Positions 33,025 to 43,467 of a stretch of DNA of 64,000 nt are shown in pieces. Within the stretch, counting starts at the first letter, position 1, and each line of letters begins with the position of its first letter. Source of the DNA: Saccharopolyspora gloriosae (GTDB lineage Bacteria > Actinomycetota > Actinomycetes > Mycobacteriales > Pseudonocardiaceae). The stretch covers positions 1,426,001 through 1,490,000 of the forward strand of contig NZ_CP059557.1 in the NCBI RefSeq assembly GCF_022828475.1, in the 5' to 3' direction. A program made the position numbers and the translations under genes. The notes beneath the pieces are model-generated. The model saw nothing but the letters and a program-made list of their open reading frames with translations, did not search any database and was not told the DNA's origin.

Positions 33025-33518
33025 GCCAGCACCTCCGCCAAACTCGCGCAGCTCGCCGAGACCGAACCGGTCAGCCCGCAGCGGTAGCCCGGCAAGGTCG
33101 GGCAGATCTTCGCCGCGGACTGCTCGGCGGCCGCCAGCGCCCGCTTCAACGCGGCCTTCGCCTCATTCGCCGACGCGGGCACCTGAACGGCAGGCGCGGG
33201 ATGCCTGCGCGGTTCGTCCGGCGGGTCCAGCCGGTCGATCTCCTGCTGCAACAACCGTGCGTGCTCCGTGCGGATCTCCGCGACGGCACCCGCCTCCGCG
33301 CCCAGCGCCCGATGCGTCCGCGCGACGCCCTGCGCCAGCGCGGCATCCGATCGGGCCGCGGTCGCCAAGGCCGTCAGCGGGTCCGGCACGTCCTCGCCAC
33401 CGGCGCACGCGGAGCTCGCCACGGCCACGACGGGCAACGCCGCGAACAGCCGCAACACCTCGCGGCGGCCGACACGCGACGACCCTTTCGGGTGATGGGA
33501 GGGGAAGGGGGCTCGCAC
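33021..33518 (-). CDS. Tat-type lipoprotein, helical
   Basis: GTG 33518 gives a 165-residue protein with twin arginines (SRVGRREVLRLF), a hydrophobic core and a lipobox-like VASSAC, so it is probably exported by Tat and lipid-anchored at the cysteine. The mature part is Ala-rich and helical (ARTHRALGAEAGAVAEIRTE) with two more cysteines near the end. It precedes and overlaps the DUF4439 gene, so the two are made together. In M. tuberculosis the equivalent is Rv2843, of unknown function. Confidence 0.78.
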   Translation of the reverse strand: MRAPFPSHHPKGSSRVGRREVLRLFAALPVVAVASSACAGGEDVPDPLTALATAARSDAALAQGVARTHRALGAEAGAVAEIRTEHARLLQQEIDRLDPPDEPRRHPAPAVQVPASANEAKAALKRALAAAEQSAAKICPTLPGYRCGLTGSVSASCASLAEVLA

Positions 33519-33777
33519 GCTGATCCATCCTGCCAGCCAGGCCTCGGACGGCCGCGCCGACCCGCACGGAGGCCACGCCGCGCCACGCCTGGAACCGACC
33601 AGATAAGCTGGACGACCGCGGCCCGCGCGCCCAGCGCCGGGCGTGGATTTCGTGAGTCCGGACGAAGGCGGCCCGGAAGAAGGTGCCACCCGAACCGGGC
33701 GTCGCCGGGCCGCACGACCGGTCCGGCCCGATCACCTCCGAAGTGACCCGATCATCCCCGAATCAAGGAGTGCCAAC

Positions 33778-34329
33778 GTGTCCAGCCCGCCGCGCGATGA
33801 GGCCATCGCGCTGCTGGAGCCCGTCGTCGCCGACGCCGTGTCCGCGGCCGGTTTCGACCTTGAGGAGCTCGACGTGCAGCAGGCAGGCAGACGCCGCCTG
33901 GTGAAGGTCGTCGTGGACTCCGATGACGGGGTGGGTCTCGACGAGATCTCCGAGCTCAGCCGTGCCGTGTCGAAGGTGCTGGACGCGCACGAACACGTCC
34001 TCGCCGGGGCCTACACCCTGGAGGTGACCTCGCCCGGCACCGACCGGCCCCTGACCAAGCCCCGGCACTGGCGCCGCGCCAGGCACCGCCTGGTCAAGAT
34101 CAAGCTTTCCGACGGCGGTGAACTCACCGCGCGCGTCGGGGCCGCCGACGACGAAGGCGTTCAGGTGCTCGCGGAGCAGCAGATCCGCACGCTGGCCTAC
34201 CGTGACATCGAGCGCGCGGTGGTCGAGGTGGAATTCCAGCAGCCTCCGGCGCAGGACCTGGTCCTGCTCAAGCGGGCGGCCGACGGCCCGGAAGGCGACG
34301 ACCGGGAAGACACGGAGGAGTCGAGGTGA
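33778..34329 (+). CDS. rimP: Ribosome maturation factor RimP
   Basis: RimP helps late maturation of the 30S subunit. The 183-residue product has the two RimP domains: an N-terminal part with [20 protein letters not shown] and [17 protein letters not shown], then the motif [20 protein letters not shown], and an SH3-like C-terminal domain. GTG 33778 lies seven bases after AAGGAG. Its stop overlaps the GTG of nusA by four bases. It opens the conserved rimP-nusA-ylxR-infB operon. Confidence 0.95.
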   Translation: MSSPPRDEAIALLEPVVADAVSAAGFDLEELDVQQAGRRRLVKVVVDSDDGVGLDEISELSRAVSKVLDAHEHVLAGAYTLEVTSPGTDRPLTKPRHWRRARHRLVKIKLSDGGELTARVGAADDEGVQVLAEQQIRTLAYRDIERAVVEVEFQQPPAQDLVLLKRAADGPEGDDREDTEESR

Positions 34330-35411
34330 ACGTCGACATCGCCGCGCTGCGAGCGATCGAACGCGACAAGGACATCCCGTTCGAGACGGTCCTGGAAGCG
34401 ATCGAATCAGCGCTGCTGACGGCATACCGGCACACCGAAGGGCACCAGCAGCACGCCCGGGTGGAAGTGGACCGCAAGACCGGAGTGGTGCGCGTGCTCG
34501 CGCACACCCTGGACTCCGAGGGCGCGGTCGAAGAGGAATGGGACGACACTCCCGAAGGCTTCGGGCGGATCGCGGCGACCACCGCGCGGCAGGTCATCCT
34601 GCAGCGGCTGCGCGACGCCGAGCACGAGCGCACCTTCGGGGAGTTCTCCACGAAGGAAGGCGAGATCCTCGGCGGTGTCGTGCAGCGCGACGCCAAGGCC
34701 AACTCGCGCGGCATGGTCATCGTGCAGGTCGGCGACAGCGAAGGCGTCATCCCCGCCGCCGAGCAGGTCCCCGGCGAGCGCTACGAGCACGGCTCGCGGG
34801 TCAAGTGCTACGTCGTCGGTGTCTCCCGCAGCGCCCGCGGCCCGCAGATCACGCTGTCGCGCACCCACCCCAACCTGGTGCGGCGGCTGTTCGCGCTGGA
34901 GGTCCCGGAGATCGCCGACGGCACCGTCGAGATCCCCGCCGTCGCCCGCGAGGCCGGACACCGCTCGAAGATCGCGGTGCGCTCCACCGTCGGTGGCGTC
35001 AACGCCAAGGGCGCCTGCATCGGCCCGATGGGTTCGCGGGTCCGCAACGTGATGAGCGAACTGGGCGGCGAGAAGATCGACATCATCGACTTCTCCGAGG
35101 ACCCGGCGACCTTCGTCGGCAACGCGCTGTCCCCGGCGAAGGTGATCTCGGTGGAGGTCGTCGACGAGCGGGCCAAGACCGCGCGCGTCGTCGTGCCCGA
35201 CTTCCAGCTGTCGCTCGCGATCGGCAAGGAAGGGCAGAACGCCCGGCTCGCCGCGCGGCTCACCGGCTGGCGCATCGACATCCGCAGCGATGCCGACCCG
35301 AGCTCGCCGACCACATCCGCCGGGCAGGCGGTCGCTCCGCCGCCCGGAATCGACCCCGGCGCCGGTGCGCCCGGGGCCGACGAACTGCCCGCGGTCGGTA
35401 CCGCGGAGTGA
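34326..35411 (+). CDS. nusA: Transcription termination/antitermination factor NusA
   Basis: NusA binds RNA polymerase and modulates pausing, termination and antitermination of rRNA operons. The 361-residue protein has the N-terminal polymerase-binding domain, an S1 domain (about 125-195, with [15 protein letters not shown]) and two KH domains ([15 protein letters not shown] and [19 protein letters not shown]). It lacks the C-terminal acidic repeats of the E. coli protein, as is usual in actinobacteria. The GTG start overlaps the rimP stop. A strong hairpin follows the stop. Confidence 0.96.
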   Translation: MNVDIAALRAIERDKDIPFETVLEAIESALLTAYRHTEGHQQHARVEVDRKTGVVRVLAHTLDSEGAVEEEWDDTPEGFGRIAATTARQVILQRLRDAEHERTFGEFSTKEGEILGGVVQRDAKANSRGMVIVQVGDSEGVIPAAEQVPGERYEHGSRVKCYVVGVSRSARGPQITLSRTHPNLVRRLFALEVPEIADGTVEIPAVAREAGHRSKIAVRSTVGGVNAKGACIGPMGSRVRNVMSELGGEKIDIIDFSEDPATFVGNALSPAKVISVEVVDERAKTARVVVPDFQLSLAIGKEGQNARLAARLTGWRIDIRSDADPSSPTTSAGQAVAPPPGIDPGAGAPGADELPAVGTAE

Positions 35412-35415
35412 CCCC

Positions 35416-35444
35416 GTGGCGGCCGGCCTGCGACCGGCCGCCAC
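35416..35444 (+). terminator. Hairpin between nusA and ylxR
   Basis: GTGGCGGCCGG at 35416-35426 pairs perfectly with CCGGCCGCCAC at 35434-35444 over a seven-base loop, right after the nusA stop. Because ylxR and infB follow on the same strand, this may act as a partial terminator or attenuator inside the operon rather than its end, possibly sensitive to NusA. Confidence 0.55.
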
Positions 35445-35496
35445 CGCGGTGACGGACTCGGATACAAGTACTGGCGGCAACGGGTTAGAATCATTG

Positions 35497-35895
35497 GTGG
35501 CTCGACGCGAGGGAGCGAGAATCCACACACGATCGTCCGGTGACCACGGCATCAGCCGTATTCATGAACCGGTTCGGACTTGTGTCGGATGTCGTCTCCG
35601 AACGTCGGCCGCCGAGCTGCTGCGAGTGGTGGCCGAGGACGGCTCCGCGGGTTCCGCCGCCGTCCCCGATCCGCGAAGTCGGCGACCGGGCCGGGGAGCA
35701 TGGTTGCACCCCGATCCCCGTTGCCTTCGGCTCGCCGAGCGACGTCGGGCGTTCCCCCGCGCACTCCGAGTGCCGGGTCCGCTGGACCTCTCGGCCGTGC
35801 AGGCACACCTGGACTCCGATCCGGACTCCGGGACGCCATCGGCGAGCGGCTCATCCCCAGACCGACACGGGAACCTCCCGTGCGGAAGCAGTTGA
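35497..35895 (+). CDS. ylxR: YlxR (DUF448) RNA-binding protein
   Basis: YlxR is a small nucleic-acid-binding protein encoded between nusA and infB in most bacteria. The core is seen as PVRTCVGCRLRTSAAELLRV, then RRPGRGAWLHPDPRCLRLA. The tail is Ser/Asp/Pro-rich. The start is uncertain: GTG 35497 gives 132 residues with an N-terminal extension of about 25, but no clear ribosome site is present; translation could depend on read-through from nusA. In some species YlxR is described as affecting RNase P or ribosomal transcription. Confidence 0.85.
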   Translation: MARREGARIHTRSSGDHGISRIHEPVRTCVGCRLRTSAAELLRVVAEDGSAGSAAVPDPRSRRPGRGAWLHPDPRCLRLAERRRAFPRALRVPGPLDLSAVQAHLDSDPDSGTPSASGSSPDRHGNLPCGSS

Positions 35896-36011
35896 AGGAA
35901 GCAGGTCGACCCGTCATGAATCAGCCGTGAAGCTGAAGACATGAACGCGCATCGGCAATAGGACGAGGTCGAGCGGGACTGCCGCCCGGCCTCACCCAGA
36001 TGAGGAGAGCA

Positions 36012-39000
36012 GTGGCAGGCAAGGCCCGCGTGCATGAGCTCGCAAAAGAGCTCGGTGTAACGAGCAAGGAAGTTCTCAACAAGCTCGCCGAGCAAGGCGA
36101 GTACGTCAAGTCCGCGTCGTCCACCGTGGAAGCTCCGGTGGCGCGCAGGCTCCGCGACGCATACCCCAAGTCCGGCAAGCCGAACGGCCGCTCCGGTGGT
36201 GCGAAGCCCGCCCCGCCGCGCAAGCCCGAAGGCCAGTCCGGTGCTGCCGGTGAAGGTGCGCCCAAGCCCGGTCCGAAGCCCGGACCGCGCCCGCAGGCCC
36301 CCGCTCCCGGTCCGAAGCCCGGCGAGCAGCAAGGCGACGACCAGCAAAGCGGCGGCCAGTCCGCCGGTGACCAGCAGGCCCCCGGTGAGCGCCCCGCCGC
36401 GCCCAAGCCCGGCCCCAAGCCGGGACCGAAGCCGGGTCCGCAGGCCCCCGCTCCGGAGACCACGCCGTTCGAGCAGGCACCCGCCGCGCAGGCAGGTCCC
36501 CAGCAGGACGCCGCGCCCCAGGGCGGCGAGCAGCGCGCCGCCGGCGCGCAGGACGGCTCGGCACCGCGTCCCGGTGGTCCGAAGCCCGGCCCGCGCCCCG
36601 GTCCGAAGCAGGACCAGAAGCAGGGCGGCGAAGGCGAGGGCACCGTCCCGCCGAAGCCGCAGGGCTCCAAGCCCAAGCCCGGCCCGCGTTCGCCGCGCGT
36701 CGGCAACAACCCGTTCGGCGTCGGCTCCGGCTCCCCGGCGCAGCAGCAGCGTCCGCCGCGGCCCGGTGGCGGTGCCGCCGGTGGCGGACAGCAGCGTCAG
36801 GGCGGTCAGGGCGGCCCTGGTCGCGGTGGTCAGGGACAGCGTCCCGACCGCGGTGGTCAGGGTGGCGCCGGAACCGCTCCGGCATCCGGAACTCCGGCCC
36901 CTCGCGGCGGCGGTGAAGGCGGCGGCAACCGCCCGAACCCGGGCATGATGCCGCCCCGGCCGAACCCCGGCATGATGCCGTCCCGCCCGACCCGCTCCGG
37001 TGGCCCCGGTGGCCCCGGCGGTGGTCGTGGTGGCGGCGGCGGCGGTCGTCCCGGTGGCCCCGGTGGCGGCGGTGGCCGTCCCGGTGGTGGCGGCGGCGGT
37101 GGCGGTCGTCCCGGTGGCGGTGGCGGCGGTTTCCGCGGTGGCGGCGGCCCCGGTGGCGGCGGCGGTGCTCCCGCCGGTGGACCCCCGGCAGGCGGCGGTT
37201 TCCGCGGTCGTCCGGGCGGCGGTGGCCGTCCCGGCGGTCCCGGTCGCGGTGGCGCGGCCGGTGCCTTCGGCCGTCCCGGTGGTCCGGCGCGTCGTGGACG
37301 CAAGTCCAAGCGGCAGAAGCGCCAGGAGTACATGGACAACATGCAGGCGCCGTCGGTGGGCGGTGTCCGGCTCCCGCGCGGTAGCGGTGAAGTCCTGCGG
37401 CTGCGCCGCGGTGCTTCGCTGACCGACTTCGCCGAGAAGATCAACGCCAACCCGGCTTCGCTGGTGCAGGCGATGTTCCACCTCGGTGAGATGGTCACCG
37501 CGACCCAGTCCGTCTCCGACGAGATCCTCGAACTGCTCGGCCAGGAGATGAACTACCGGGTCGAGATGGTCAGCCCGGAGGACGAGGACCGGGAGCTGCT
37601 GCAGTCGTTCGACATCAACTTCGGCGACCCGGACAGCTCCGACGAGCAGCTCGCGGCACGGCCGCCGGTCGTGACCGTGATGGGTCACGTCGACCACGGT
37701 AAGACGCGGCTGCTGGACACGATCCGGAAGGCCAACGTGCAGGCGGGTGAGGCCGGTGGCATCACCCAGCACATCGGTGCCTACCAGGTCGTGACCGAGC
37801 TCGAAGGCAACGAGCGGCCGATCACCTTCATCGACACCCCTGGTCACGAGGCGTTCACCGCCATGCGTGCCCGTGGTGCGAAGTCGACGGACATCGCCGT
37901 GCTGGTGATCGCCGCCGACGACGGCGTCATGCCGCAGACGGTGGAGGCGATCAACCACTCGCAGGCCGCGGGTGTGCCGATCGTGGTCGCGGTGAACAAG
38001 ATCGACGTCGAGGGTGCGAACCCGGACAAGATCCGCCAGCAGCTCACCGAGTACAACCTGGTGGCCGAGGAGTACGGCGGCGACACCATGTTCGTCGAGA
38101 TCTCCGCCAAGCAGGGCACCAACATCGAGGGCCTGCTGGAGGCGATCCTGCTCACCGCGGACGCTTCGCTCGACCTGCGGGCCAACCCGAACATGGAGGC
38201 CCAGGGCGTCGCGATCGAGGCGCACCTGGACCGCGGTCGCGGTCCGGTGGCCACGGTGCTCGTGCAGCGCGGTTCGCTGCGGGTCGGTGACTCGGTGGTC
38301 GCGGGCAACGCGCACGGCCGTGTCCGACGGATGATCAACGAGCACGACGAGGACGTCACGGTGGCGACACCGGCGCGTCCGGTGCAGGTCATCGGGTTCA
38401 CCTCGGTGCCGGGTGCCGGCGACACGTTCCTGGTCGTCGACGAGGACCGGGTGGCGCGGCAGATCGCCGACCGCCGTGGTGCTCGGATCCGGGAGGCGCA
38501 GAACGCGGCCAAGCGCAAGCGCGTCAGCCTGGAAGACCTGGACAAGGTGCTCAAGGAGACCAACCAGCTCAACCTGATCATCAAGGGTGACAACTCCGGT
38601 ACCGTCGAGGCGCTGGAGGAGTCGCTCAGCAAGATCGATGTGGGCGAAGAGGTCGAGCTCCGGGTGATCCACCGCGGCGTCGGTGGCATCAACGAGTCCG
38701 ACATCAACCTGGCCACCGCGGAGAACACCATCGTCCTGGGCTTCAACGTCCGGGCCGAGGGCAAGGCGGCCGAGGTCGCCAACCGCGAAGGCGTGGAGAT
38801 CCGGTACTACTCGGTGATCTACCGGGCGATCGAAGAGATCGAGCAGGCGCTCAAGGGCATGCTCAAGCCCGAGTACGAAGAGGTCGAGCTCGGCCGGGCG
38901 CAGGTCCGCGAGGTCTTCAAGTCCTCGAAGGTCGGCACGATCGCCGGTTGCATGGTCACCGACGGCATCATGCGCCGCAACGCCAAGGCCCGGTTGCTGC

Positions 39001-39176
39001 GCGACAGCGTGGTGGTCGCCGAGAACCTCAGCCTCAACTCGCTGAAGCGGTTCAAGGACGACGCGACCGAGGTCCGCGACGGTTTCGAATGTGGTCTGAC
39101 GCTCGGGTCGTACTCCGACCTGAAGGTCGACGACATCATCGAGACCTACGAGATGCGGGAGAAGCCGCGTAGCTGA
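36012..39176 (+). CDS. infB: Translation initiation factor IF-2
   Basis: IF-2 brings fMet-tRNA to the 30S subunit and hydrolyses GTP on subunit joining. GTG 36012 gives [16 protein letters not shown], the usual actinobacterial N-terminus, after GAGGAGAG; an ATG 12 bases earlier is less likely. The 1054-residue protein has an N-terminal helical domain, a long Pro/Gly/Gln-rich linker (about 60-440) with an almost pure Gly/Pro/Arg stretch at about 335-430, then the G domain with GHVDHGKT (about residue 557), DTPGHEAF and NKID, and domains II to IV. The linker length is typical of the order. A terminator-like hairpin follows. Confidence 0.97.
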   Translation: MAGKARVHELAKELGVTSKEVLNKLAEQGEYVKSASSTVEAPVARRLRDAYPKSGKPNGRSGGAKPAPPRKPEGQSGAAGEGAPKPGPKPGPRPQAPAPGPKPGEQQGDDQQSGGQSAGDQQAPGERPAAPKPGPKPGPKPGPQAPAPETTPFEQAPAAQAGPQQDAAPQGGEQRAAGAQDGSAPRPGGPKPGPRPGPKQDQKQGGEGEGTVPPKPQGSKPKPGPRSPRVGNNPFGVGSGSPAQQQRPPRPGGGAAGGGQQRQGGQGGPGRGGQGQRPDRGGQGGAGTAPASGTPAPRGGGEGGGNRPNPGMMPPRPNPGMMPSRPTRSGGPGGPGGGRGGGGGGRPGGPGGGGGRPGGGGGGGGRPGGGGGGFRGGGGPGGGGGAPAGGPPAGGGFRGRPGGGGRPGGPGRGGAAGAFGRPGGPARRGRKSKRQKRQEYMDNMQAPSVGGVRLPRGSGEVLRLRRGASLTDFAEKINANPASLVQAMFHLGEMVTATQSVSDEILELLGQEMNYRVEMVSPEDEDRELLQSFDINFGDPDSSDEQLAARPPVVTVMGHVDHGKTRLLDTIRKANVQAGEAGGITQHIGAYQVVTELEGNERPITFIDTPGHEAFTAMRARGAKSTDIAVLVIAADDGVMPQTVEAINHSQAAGVPIVVAVNKIDVEGANPDKIRQQLTEYNLVAEEYGGDTMFVEISAKQGTNIEGLLEAILLTADASLDLRANPNMEAQGVAIEAHLDRGRGPVATVLVQRGSLRVGDSVVAGNAHGRVRRMINEHDEDVTVATPARPVQVIGFTSVPGAGDTFLVVDEDRVARQIADRRGARIREAQNAAKRKRVSLEDLDKVLKETNQLNLIIKGDNSGTVEALEESLSKIDVGEEVELRVIHRGVGGINESDINLATAENTIVLGFNVRAEGKAAEVANREGVEIRYYSVIYRAIEEIEQALKGMLKPEYEEVELGRAQVREVFKSSKVGTIAGCMVTDGIMRRNAKARLLRDSVVVAENLSLNSLKRFKDDATEVRDGFECGLTLGSYSDLKVDDIIETYEMREKPRS

Positions 39177-39183
39177 TCCGCTA

Positions 39184-39219
39184 CCGCCGGGGGTCGTCCA
39201 CATGGGCGGCCCCCGGCGG
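39184..39219 (+). terminator. Hairpin after infB
   Basis: CCGCCGGGGGTCG at 39184-39196 pairs with CGGCCCCCGGCGG at 39207-39219 with one G-U pair. It lies eight bases after the infB stop. DUF503 and rbfA follow on the same strand, so it may reduce rather than end transcription. Confidence 0.65.
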
Positions 39220-39253
39220 TCGTGCGGGTCGGGCGACTCGGGGGATGACGCTG

Positions 39254-39547
39254 ATGTACGTCGGTGCGCTGGAACTGGACGTGCTGCTCGGCGATGTTCA
39301 TTCGCTGAAGCAGAAACGTGCCGTGGTGCGGCCGGTGGTGGCCGAACTGCGGAAGCGCTTCGAAGTGGCCGCGGCGGAAGCAGGAGATCAAGACCTGCAC
39401 CGCCGGGCGCTGATCGGAGTGAGTGTGGTCTCCGGCGATGCCTCGCACGTGCGCGAGGTGCTGGAGGCGTGTGAGCGCGCGGTCGCCGCGCGCCCCGAAT
39501 TGGAACTCTTGTCGGCTCGGCAGCGCATGCTGGGGCCGGAAGACTGA
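39254..39547 (+). CDS. DUF503 family protein
   Basis: The 97-residue protein begins [22 protein letters not shown], the signature of DUF503 (YlxP in Bacillus), which sits between infB and rbfA in many bacteria. ATG 39254 is about nine bases after a G-rich site; ATG 39245 is the alternative. The structure of a family member is a ferredoxin-like fold; a role in ribosome biogenesis or translation is suggested by gene order only. Confidence 0.9.
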   Translation: MYVGALELDVLLGDVHSLKQKRAVVRPVVAELRKRFEVAAAEAGDQDLHRRALIGVSVVSGDASHVREVLEACERAVAARPELELLSARQRMLGPED

Positions 39548-39731
39548 CGGCGGTCGACGGGTTGCACCGGTGGTGCGCGGTAGCGCCGCGCCGGTGCTCC
39601 GGTCGTGGCAGGGGCCGGTCGGGCAGAGGGCCACAGCCGGGAGCCGTGCCGTGGCGGCTCGGTTCACCGGAGACACGGACCCATGTTCACGCCCGGGTCC
39701 CCGGGCGCAGGATCGACGGAGGAGGTGCGCC

Positions 39732-40241
39732 GTGGCCGATACGGCGCGCGCCCGCAGGCTCGCGAAGCGCATCGCGCAAATCGTGGCCTCGGGGCTGGAG
39801 TACGAGGTCAAGGACCCGCGGCTGGCGATGGTGACGATCACCGACGCGCGAGTCACCCCGGATCTGCGGGACGCCACGGTCTACTACACCGTGTTCGGCG
39901 ACGACAGCGACTACGCGTCGACGGCCGCCGCCCTGTCCAGCGCGACCGGTGTGCTGCGCACCCGGGTGGGCGCGCAGACCGGGGTGCGGTTCACGCCGAC
40001 GCTGACGTTCGTCGCGGACACCGTTCCCGACGATGCGCGGCGGATGGAGGAGCTCGTCGCGCGGGCCAAGGAGGCCGACGCGGAGGTGGCTCGGCTCGCT
40101 TCGGGAGCGGAGCACGCCGGGGAGGCGGACCCTTACCGTGCGGAACCGGACGACACCCATGATGACGACGAGGAAACTCCTGGTGACGAGCCTGTGACCG
40201 GCGAGGATGCCGATCTGCGGCGTCGGCCACACAGTGGTTGA
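39732..40241 (+). CDS. rbfA: Ribosome-binding factor A
   Basis: RbfA binds the 30S subunit and helps mature the 5' end of 16S rRNA. The 169-residue protein starts at GTG 39732, six bases after GGAGG, and shows [26 protein letters not shown] with [19 protein letters not shown] (positions about 5-50), the KH-like core. The last 45 residues are an acidic, probably disordered tail. About 180 bases of non-coding DNA separate it from DUF503. Confidence 0.94.
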   Translation: MADTARARRLAKRIAQIVASGLEYEVKDPRLAMVTITDARVTPDLRDATVYYTVFGDDSDYASTAAALSSATGVLRTRVGAQTGVRFTPTLTFVADTVPDDARRMEELVARAKEADAEVARLASGAEHAGEADPYRAEPDDTHDDDEETPGDEPVTGEDADLRRRPHSG

Positions 40242-40315
40242 ACCGACCGTTCGAATGCGGTGCGTTATGGGCGGCGTCGTGGTTCCGCGGCGCGTTCGGC
40301 GTGGAGGTGAACCCT

Positions 40316-41359
40316 GTGAACGGGCAATCCGGGGCCGCTCGGCCCGGTGAGGGAGCAGGCACCGAGCCGCTCGCGGCGGAGGTGGCGGCGGCCGCGAAGT
40401 TGCTCTCCGGGGCCTCCGACGTCACGCTGCTCGCCCACGTCAACCCGGACGCCGACGCGCTGGGCAGCGCGTTGGCGCTGGGCCGGGCGCTGAGCAGCAG
40501 GGGAGCTCGGGTGCGGGTGTCGTTCGGGCATCCGGACACCGTTCCCCGGTCGCTGCGGGTGCTCGACACCGAGGACCTGATCGTGCCCGTGGCCGAGGTG
40601 CCCGCGGCGCCGCCGCTGTTGGTGGTGTGCGACGCGGGCAGCCTGCAGCGGCTGGGCGCCTTGTCGGGCCGGGTGCAGGCCACCGTCGACGCCGGTGGTT
40701 CGGTGCTGAACATCGATCATCACGTGGCGAATCCCCGCTTCGGCACCCATCACGTGATCGACGAGACGGCCGAAGCGACGGTGCTGCTGGTGCTGCGGCT
40801 GCTCGACGAGCTCGGCGCCCCGCTGGACCTGCCGATCGCCCGTTGCCTGTACGCGGGGCTCGTCACCGACAGCGGCAGGTTCCGCCGGGCCAAGGCGTCG
40901 ACGCATCTGGTGGCGGCGCGGCTGCTGGAGGCGGGTGTCGAGCCGGACGAGTTGACCCGGTCGCTGATGGACACCCATCCGTTCGCGTGGTTGCCGATGC
41001 TGTCCGGTGTGTTGCGGGAGGCCGCGCTGGAGCCGGCGGCCGCGCAGGGGCTCGGGCTGGTGCACGCCGTGGTGCGGCTGGCGCAGGCCGAACCGGTGCG
41101 CAGCGAGGAACTCGACAGCGTGATCGACATAGTGCGGACCACGGCGGAGGCCGAGGTGGCGGTGGTGCTCAAGGAGATCGCCGCGGACCGCTGGTCGGTG
41201 TCGTTGCGCGCCGACCGGCGCGTCGACGTGGGCACGGCCGCGAACATGTGCGGTGGCGGCGGGCATCGGCTGGCTGCCGGGTTCACCGCGGACGGTTCCG
41301 CGGAGGACGTGCTCGATTCGGTGCGCGCGGCTCTGGAGAAGGCCCCGCTGCTCGACTGA
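40316..41359 (+). CDS. nrnA: DHH-family oligoribonuclease/pAp phosphatase NrnA
   Basis: NrnA degrades short RNA and dephosphorylates 3'-phosphoadenosine 5'-phosphate. The 347-residue product has the metal motifs LLAHVNPDADALGSA and VLNIDHHVANPRFG of the DHH superfamily and a DHHA1 domain near the end (NMCGGGGHRLAAG). GTG 40316 lies seven bases after GGAGGT and is preferred over nearby upstream GTGs. Its place after rbfA is conserved (Rv2837c in M. tuberculosis). Confidence 0.93.
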   Translation: MNGQSGAARPGEGAGTEPLAAEVAAAAKLLSGASDVTLLAHVNPDADALGSALALGRALSSRGARVRVSFGHPDTVPRSLRVLDTEDLIVPVAEVPAAPPLLVVCDAGSLQRLGALSGRVQATVDAGGSVLNIDHHVANPRFGTHHVIDETAEATVLLVLRLLDELGAPLDLPIARCLYAGLVTDSGRFRRAKASTHLVAARLLEAGVEPDELTRSLMDTHPFAWLPMLSGVLREAALEPAAAQGLGLVHAVVRLAQAEPVRSEELDSVIDIVRTTAEAEVAVVLKEIAADRWSVSLRADRRVDVGTAANMCGGGGHRLAAGFTADGSAEDVLDSVRAALEKAPLLD

Positions 41360-41384
41360 GCTCCCGAAGCCCGACGCGGGTGCC

Positions 41385-41897
41385 TCAGGTTTTGCGGCGG
41401 GCTCGGAACGCGGCGACGTGGACCCGGTTCGCGCAACGCGGTGAGCAGAAGCGCTTCGCCTGATTCGTCGAGGTGTCCAGGAAGTACGTGGCGCAGTCCG
41501 CGGCTTGGCAGCGCCCCCACCGGCCGGTTCCGTGCGCCACGACGCCCTGCGCCAGGCCCCAGGCCGAGGCGGCGGCGACCTCCGTGGCGGGCGGGGCGTC
41601 GGGACCCGCGACGTGCACGTGCCAGTTCGACGTGTGCCCGGACAGCCGAGGCCGCGGCGGATGTCGTTCGAGCAGCTCGTTCGTGGCCGCTTGGACATGC
41701 ACGGCGTCGCCTTCGATCATGGCGTCGAACGCGGCGCGCAGGCCGGCCGCGACGGTGCGCAGCACTTCCAGGTCGTGTTCGTGGACTCGTTCGGACCACC
41801 ACGGTTCGTCGTGCAGCGCTGCGCGAAGACCGTCCAGGCCGGTGAGGTCGGCGTTCGCCAGGCGCAGCGCCAGCTCCGTGTAATCGGCACTGTCCAT
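41385..41897 (-). CDS. CGNR zinc-finger protein
   Basis: The 170-residue protein has an ABATE-like helical N-terminal region and a C-terminal CGNR zinc finger, seen as WGRCQAADCATYFLD and RFCSPRCANRVHVAAFR with four cysteines (the Gly of CGNR is Ala here). Such proteins are predicted stress-related transcription regulators. ATG 41897 follows AAGGAG. It is divergent from the MATE transporter with 67 bases between starts, and interrupts the plus-strand run of genes. Confidence 0.88.
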   Translation of the reverse strand: MDSADYTELALRLANADLTGLDGLRAALHDEPWWSERVHEHDLEVLRTVAAGLRAAFDAMIEGDAVHVQAATNELLERHPPRPRLSGHTSNWHVHVAGPDAPPATEVAAASAWGLAQGVVAHGTGRWGRCQAADCATYFLDTSTNQAKRFCSPRCANRVHVAAFRARRKT

Positions 41898-41964
41898 GCG
41901 AGCTCCTTACCGTTAGCCTGCGTCAGGGGTAGAAGGCCATTTCACAGCTTACTGGGAGGGTGTC

Positions 41965-43287
41965 GTGAGCGAGGACGCCGAGCGGGTGCCGATGCGGACG
42001 GTGCTCGGATTGGCCGTGCCCGCGCTGGGCGTGCTGGCCGCCGAGCCGCTGTACGTGCTCGTCGACACCGCCGTGATCGGGCACCTCGGCGCGGTCCCGC
42101 TGGCCGGACTCGCACTCGGCGGCACCCTGTTCACCCTGGTGTCCAGCCAGCTCACGTTCCTGTCCTACGGCACCACCGCGCGCACGGCCCGCCTGCACGG
42201 AGCGGGGCGGCGCAAGGACGCCGTCGCCGAAGGAGTGCAGGCCACCTGGCTCGGCATCGCGGTCGGTGTGCTGCTGCTGGTGCTGGCGCAGCTGTTCGCG
42301 GTGCCCATCGCCGAACTGCTCGCCGGGGAGGGGCCGATCGCGGACGCCGCGGCGCGCTGGCTGCGGGTCGCGCTGCTCGGGGCGCCGCTGGTGCTGATCA
42401 CGATGGCGGGCAACGGCTGGATGCGCGGAGTGCAGGACACGCGGCGGCCGCTGTGGTTCGTGCTCGCGGGCAACGGCACCTCGGCGCTGCTGTGCCCGCT
42501 GTTCGTCTACCCGCTGGGCTGGGGGCTGGAAGGGTCCGCGGTGGCGAACCTGATCGGCCAGTCCATCTCGGCGGCGCTGTTCCTGCGGGCGCTGGCGGTG
42601 GAGCGCGCCGGGCTGCGCCCCGTCCCGGCGACAATGCGCGCCCAGCTCGGCATGGGCCGGGACCTGGTGCTGCGCACGCTGGCGTTCCAGGCGTGCTTCC
42701 TGTCGGCGACGTCGGTCGCCGCCCGCACCGGAGCGGAGGCCGCGGCCGCGCACCAGGTGGTGTGGCAGCTGTGGTCGTTCCTGGCGCTCGTGCTGGACTC
42801 GCTGGCCATCGCCGCCCAGTCGCTGGTCGGCGCGGCCCTCGGCGGTGGCGCGGCACAGCGGGCGAAGGGGCTCGCGCGGCAGATCAGTTGGTACGGGCTC
42901 GCGTTCGGAGTGCTGCTCGGGGCGGTGTTCGCCGCGTTGGCGACGGTGCTGCCGAAGGTGTTCACCAGTGACGCGGCCGTGCTGGCGCAGCTGCCGTCGG
43001 CGTGGTGGTTCTTCGTGCTGCAGCAGCCCGTGGCCGGAGTCGTGTTCGCGCTCGACGGCGTGTTCCTCGGCGCCGGAGACGCGCGCTACCTGCGGACGGC
43101 GACGATGATCAGCGCCGCGGTCGGCTACCTGCCGCTGATCTGGCTGTCGCTCGCGTTCGGCTGGGGCCTCGCCGGGATCTGGACGGGGCTGACGCTGTTC
43201 ATGCTGCTGCGGTTGATCACCCTGCTGTTGCGGGCGCGGTCGGGGAAGTGGGCCGTCGTCGGTGCCGAAGTGGGCGCCAAGGCCTAG
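41965..43287 (+). CDS. dinF: MATE family efflux transporter (DinF-like)
   Basis: The 440-residue protein has about 12 membrane helices of the MATE fold. Typical features are LAVPALGVLAAEPLYVLVDT at the start, FLSYGTTARTARLHGAG, and AAAHQVVWQLWSFLALVLDS in the second half. It probably exports drugs or oxidative products using a proton or sodium gradient. GTG 41965 follows GGGAGG. In M. tuberculosis dinF (Rv2836c) follows nrnA, matching this order. A hairpin repeat follows. Confidence 0.92.
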   Translation: MSEDAERVPMRTVLGLAVPALGVLAAEPLYVLVDTAVIGHLGAVPLAGLALGGTLFTLVSSQLTFLSYGTTARTARLHGAGRRKDAVAEGVQATWLGIAVGVLLLVLAQLFAVPIAELLAGEGPIADAAARWLRVALLGAPLVLITMAGNGWMRGVQDTRRPLWFVLAGNGTSALLCPLFVYPLGWGLEGSAVANLIGQSISAALFLRALAVERAGLRPVPATMRAQLGMGRDLVLRTLAFQACFLSATSVAARTGAEAAAAHQVVWQLWSFLALVLDSLAIAAQSLVGAALGGGAAQRAKGLARQISWYGLAFGVLLGAVFAALATVLPKVFTSDAAVLAQLPSAWWFFVLQQPVAGVVFALDGVFLGAGDARYLRTATMISAAVGYLPLIWLSLAFGWGLAGIWTGLTLFMLLRLITLLLRARSGKWAVVGAEVGAKA

Positions 43288-43320
43288 CCGTCCTTTCAGG
43301 ATGACCTGCGTAGCGGGTCG

Positions 43321-43467
43321 GGCGGCGGAACCTCGGCGGCTTCCTCGCCGCGGGATCGATTTCTCCCGCTGCACAGCGAAATCGCTGTCCGCACGAGGAA
43401 GCCGCTGAGAACCCGCCGGTGGTCGTTCTGCTCAAGCCGGTCACTTGCTCAGCGGCTCCGCCGCTGA
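43321..43467. repeat. Nested-hairpin intergenic repeat, copy 2
   Basis: This copy starts GGCGGCGGAACCTC and has the outer stem CTCGGCGGCTTCCTCG (43332-43347) with 43394-43409 (one mismatch) and the inner stem CGATTTC/GAAATCG around GCTGCACAGC. After GAGAACCCGC it continues for about 50 bases shared with copy 3 and ends in TCAGCGGCTCCGCCGCTGA, a perfect small hairpin (43449-43467). The 330-base gap between dinF and truB holds no gene. Confidence 0.83.

Noticed and set aside
36900-37330. Gly/Pro-rich repeats considered as a separate repeat element or CRISPR-like array
   Set aside because: They are irregular, in frame with infB and typical of the actinobacterial IF-2 linker. No CRISPR array or cas gene is seen anywhere in the window.
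35562-39203. 1213-codon open frame on the minus strand
   Set aside because: It is the complement of infB. The Thr/Gly/Ala repeats simply mirror the Gly/Pro linker codons of IF-2.
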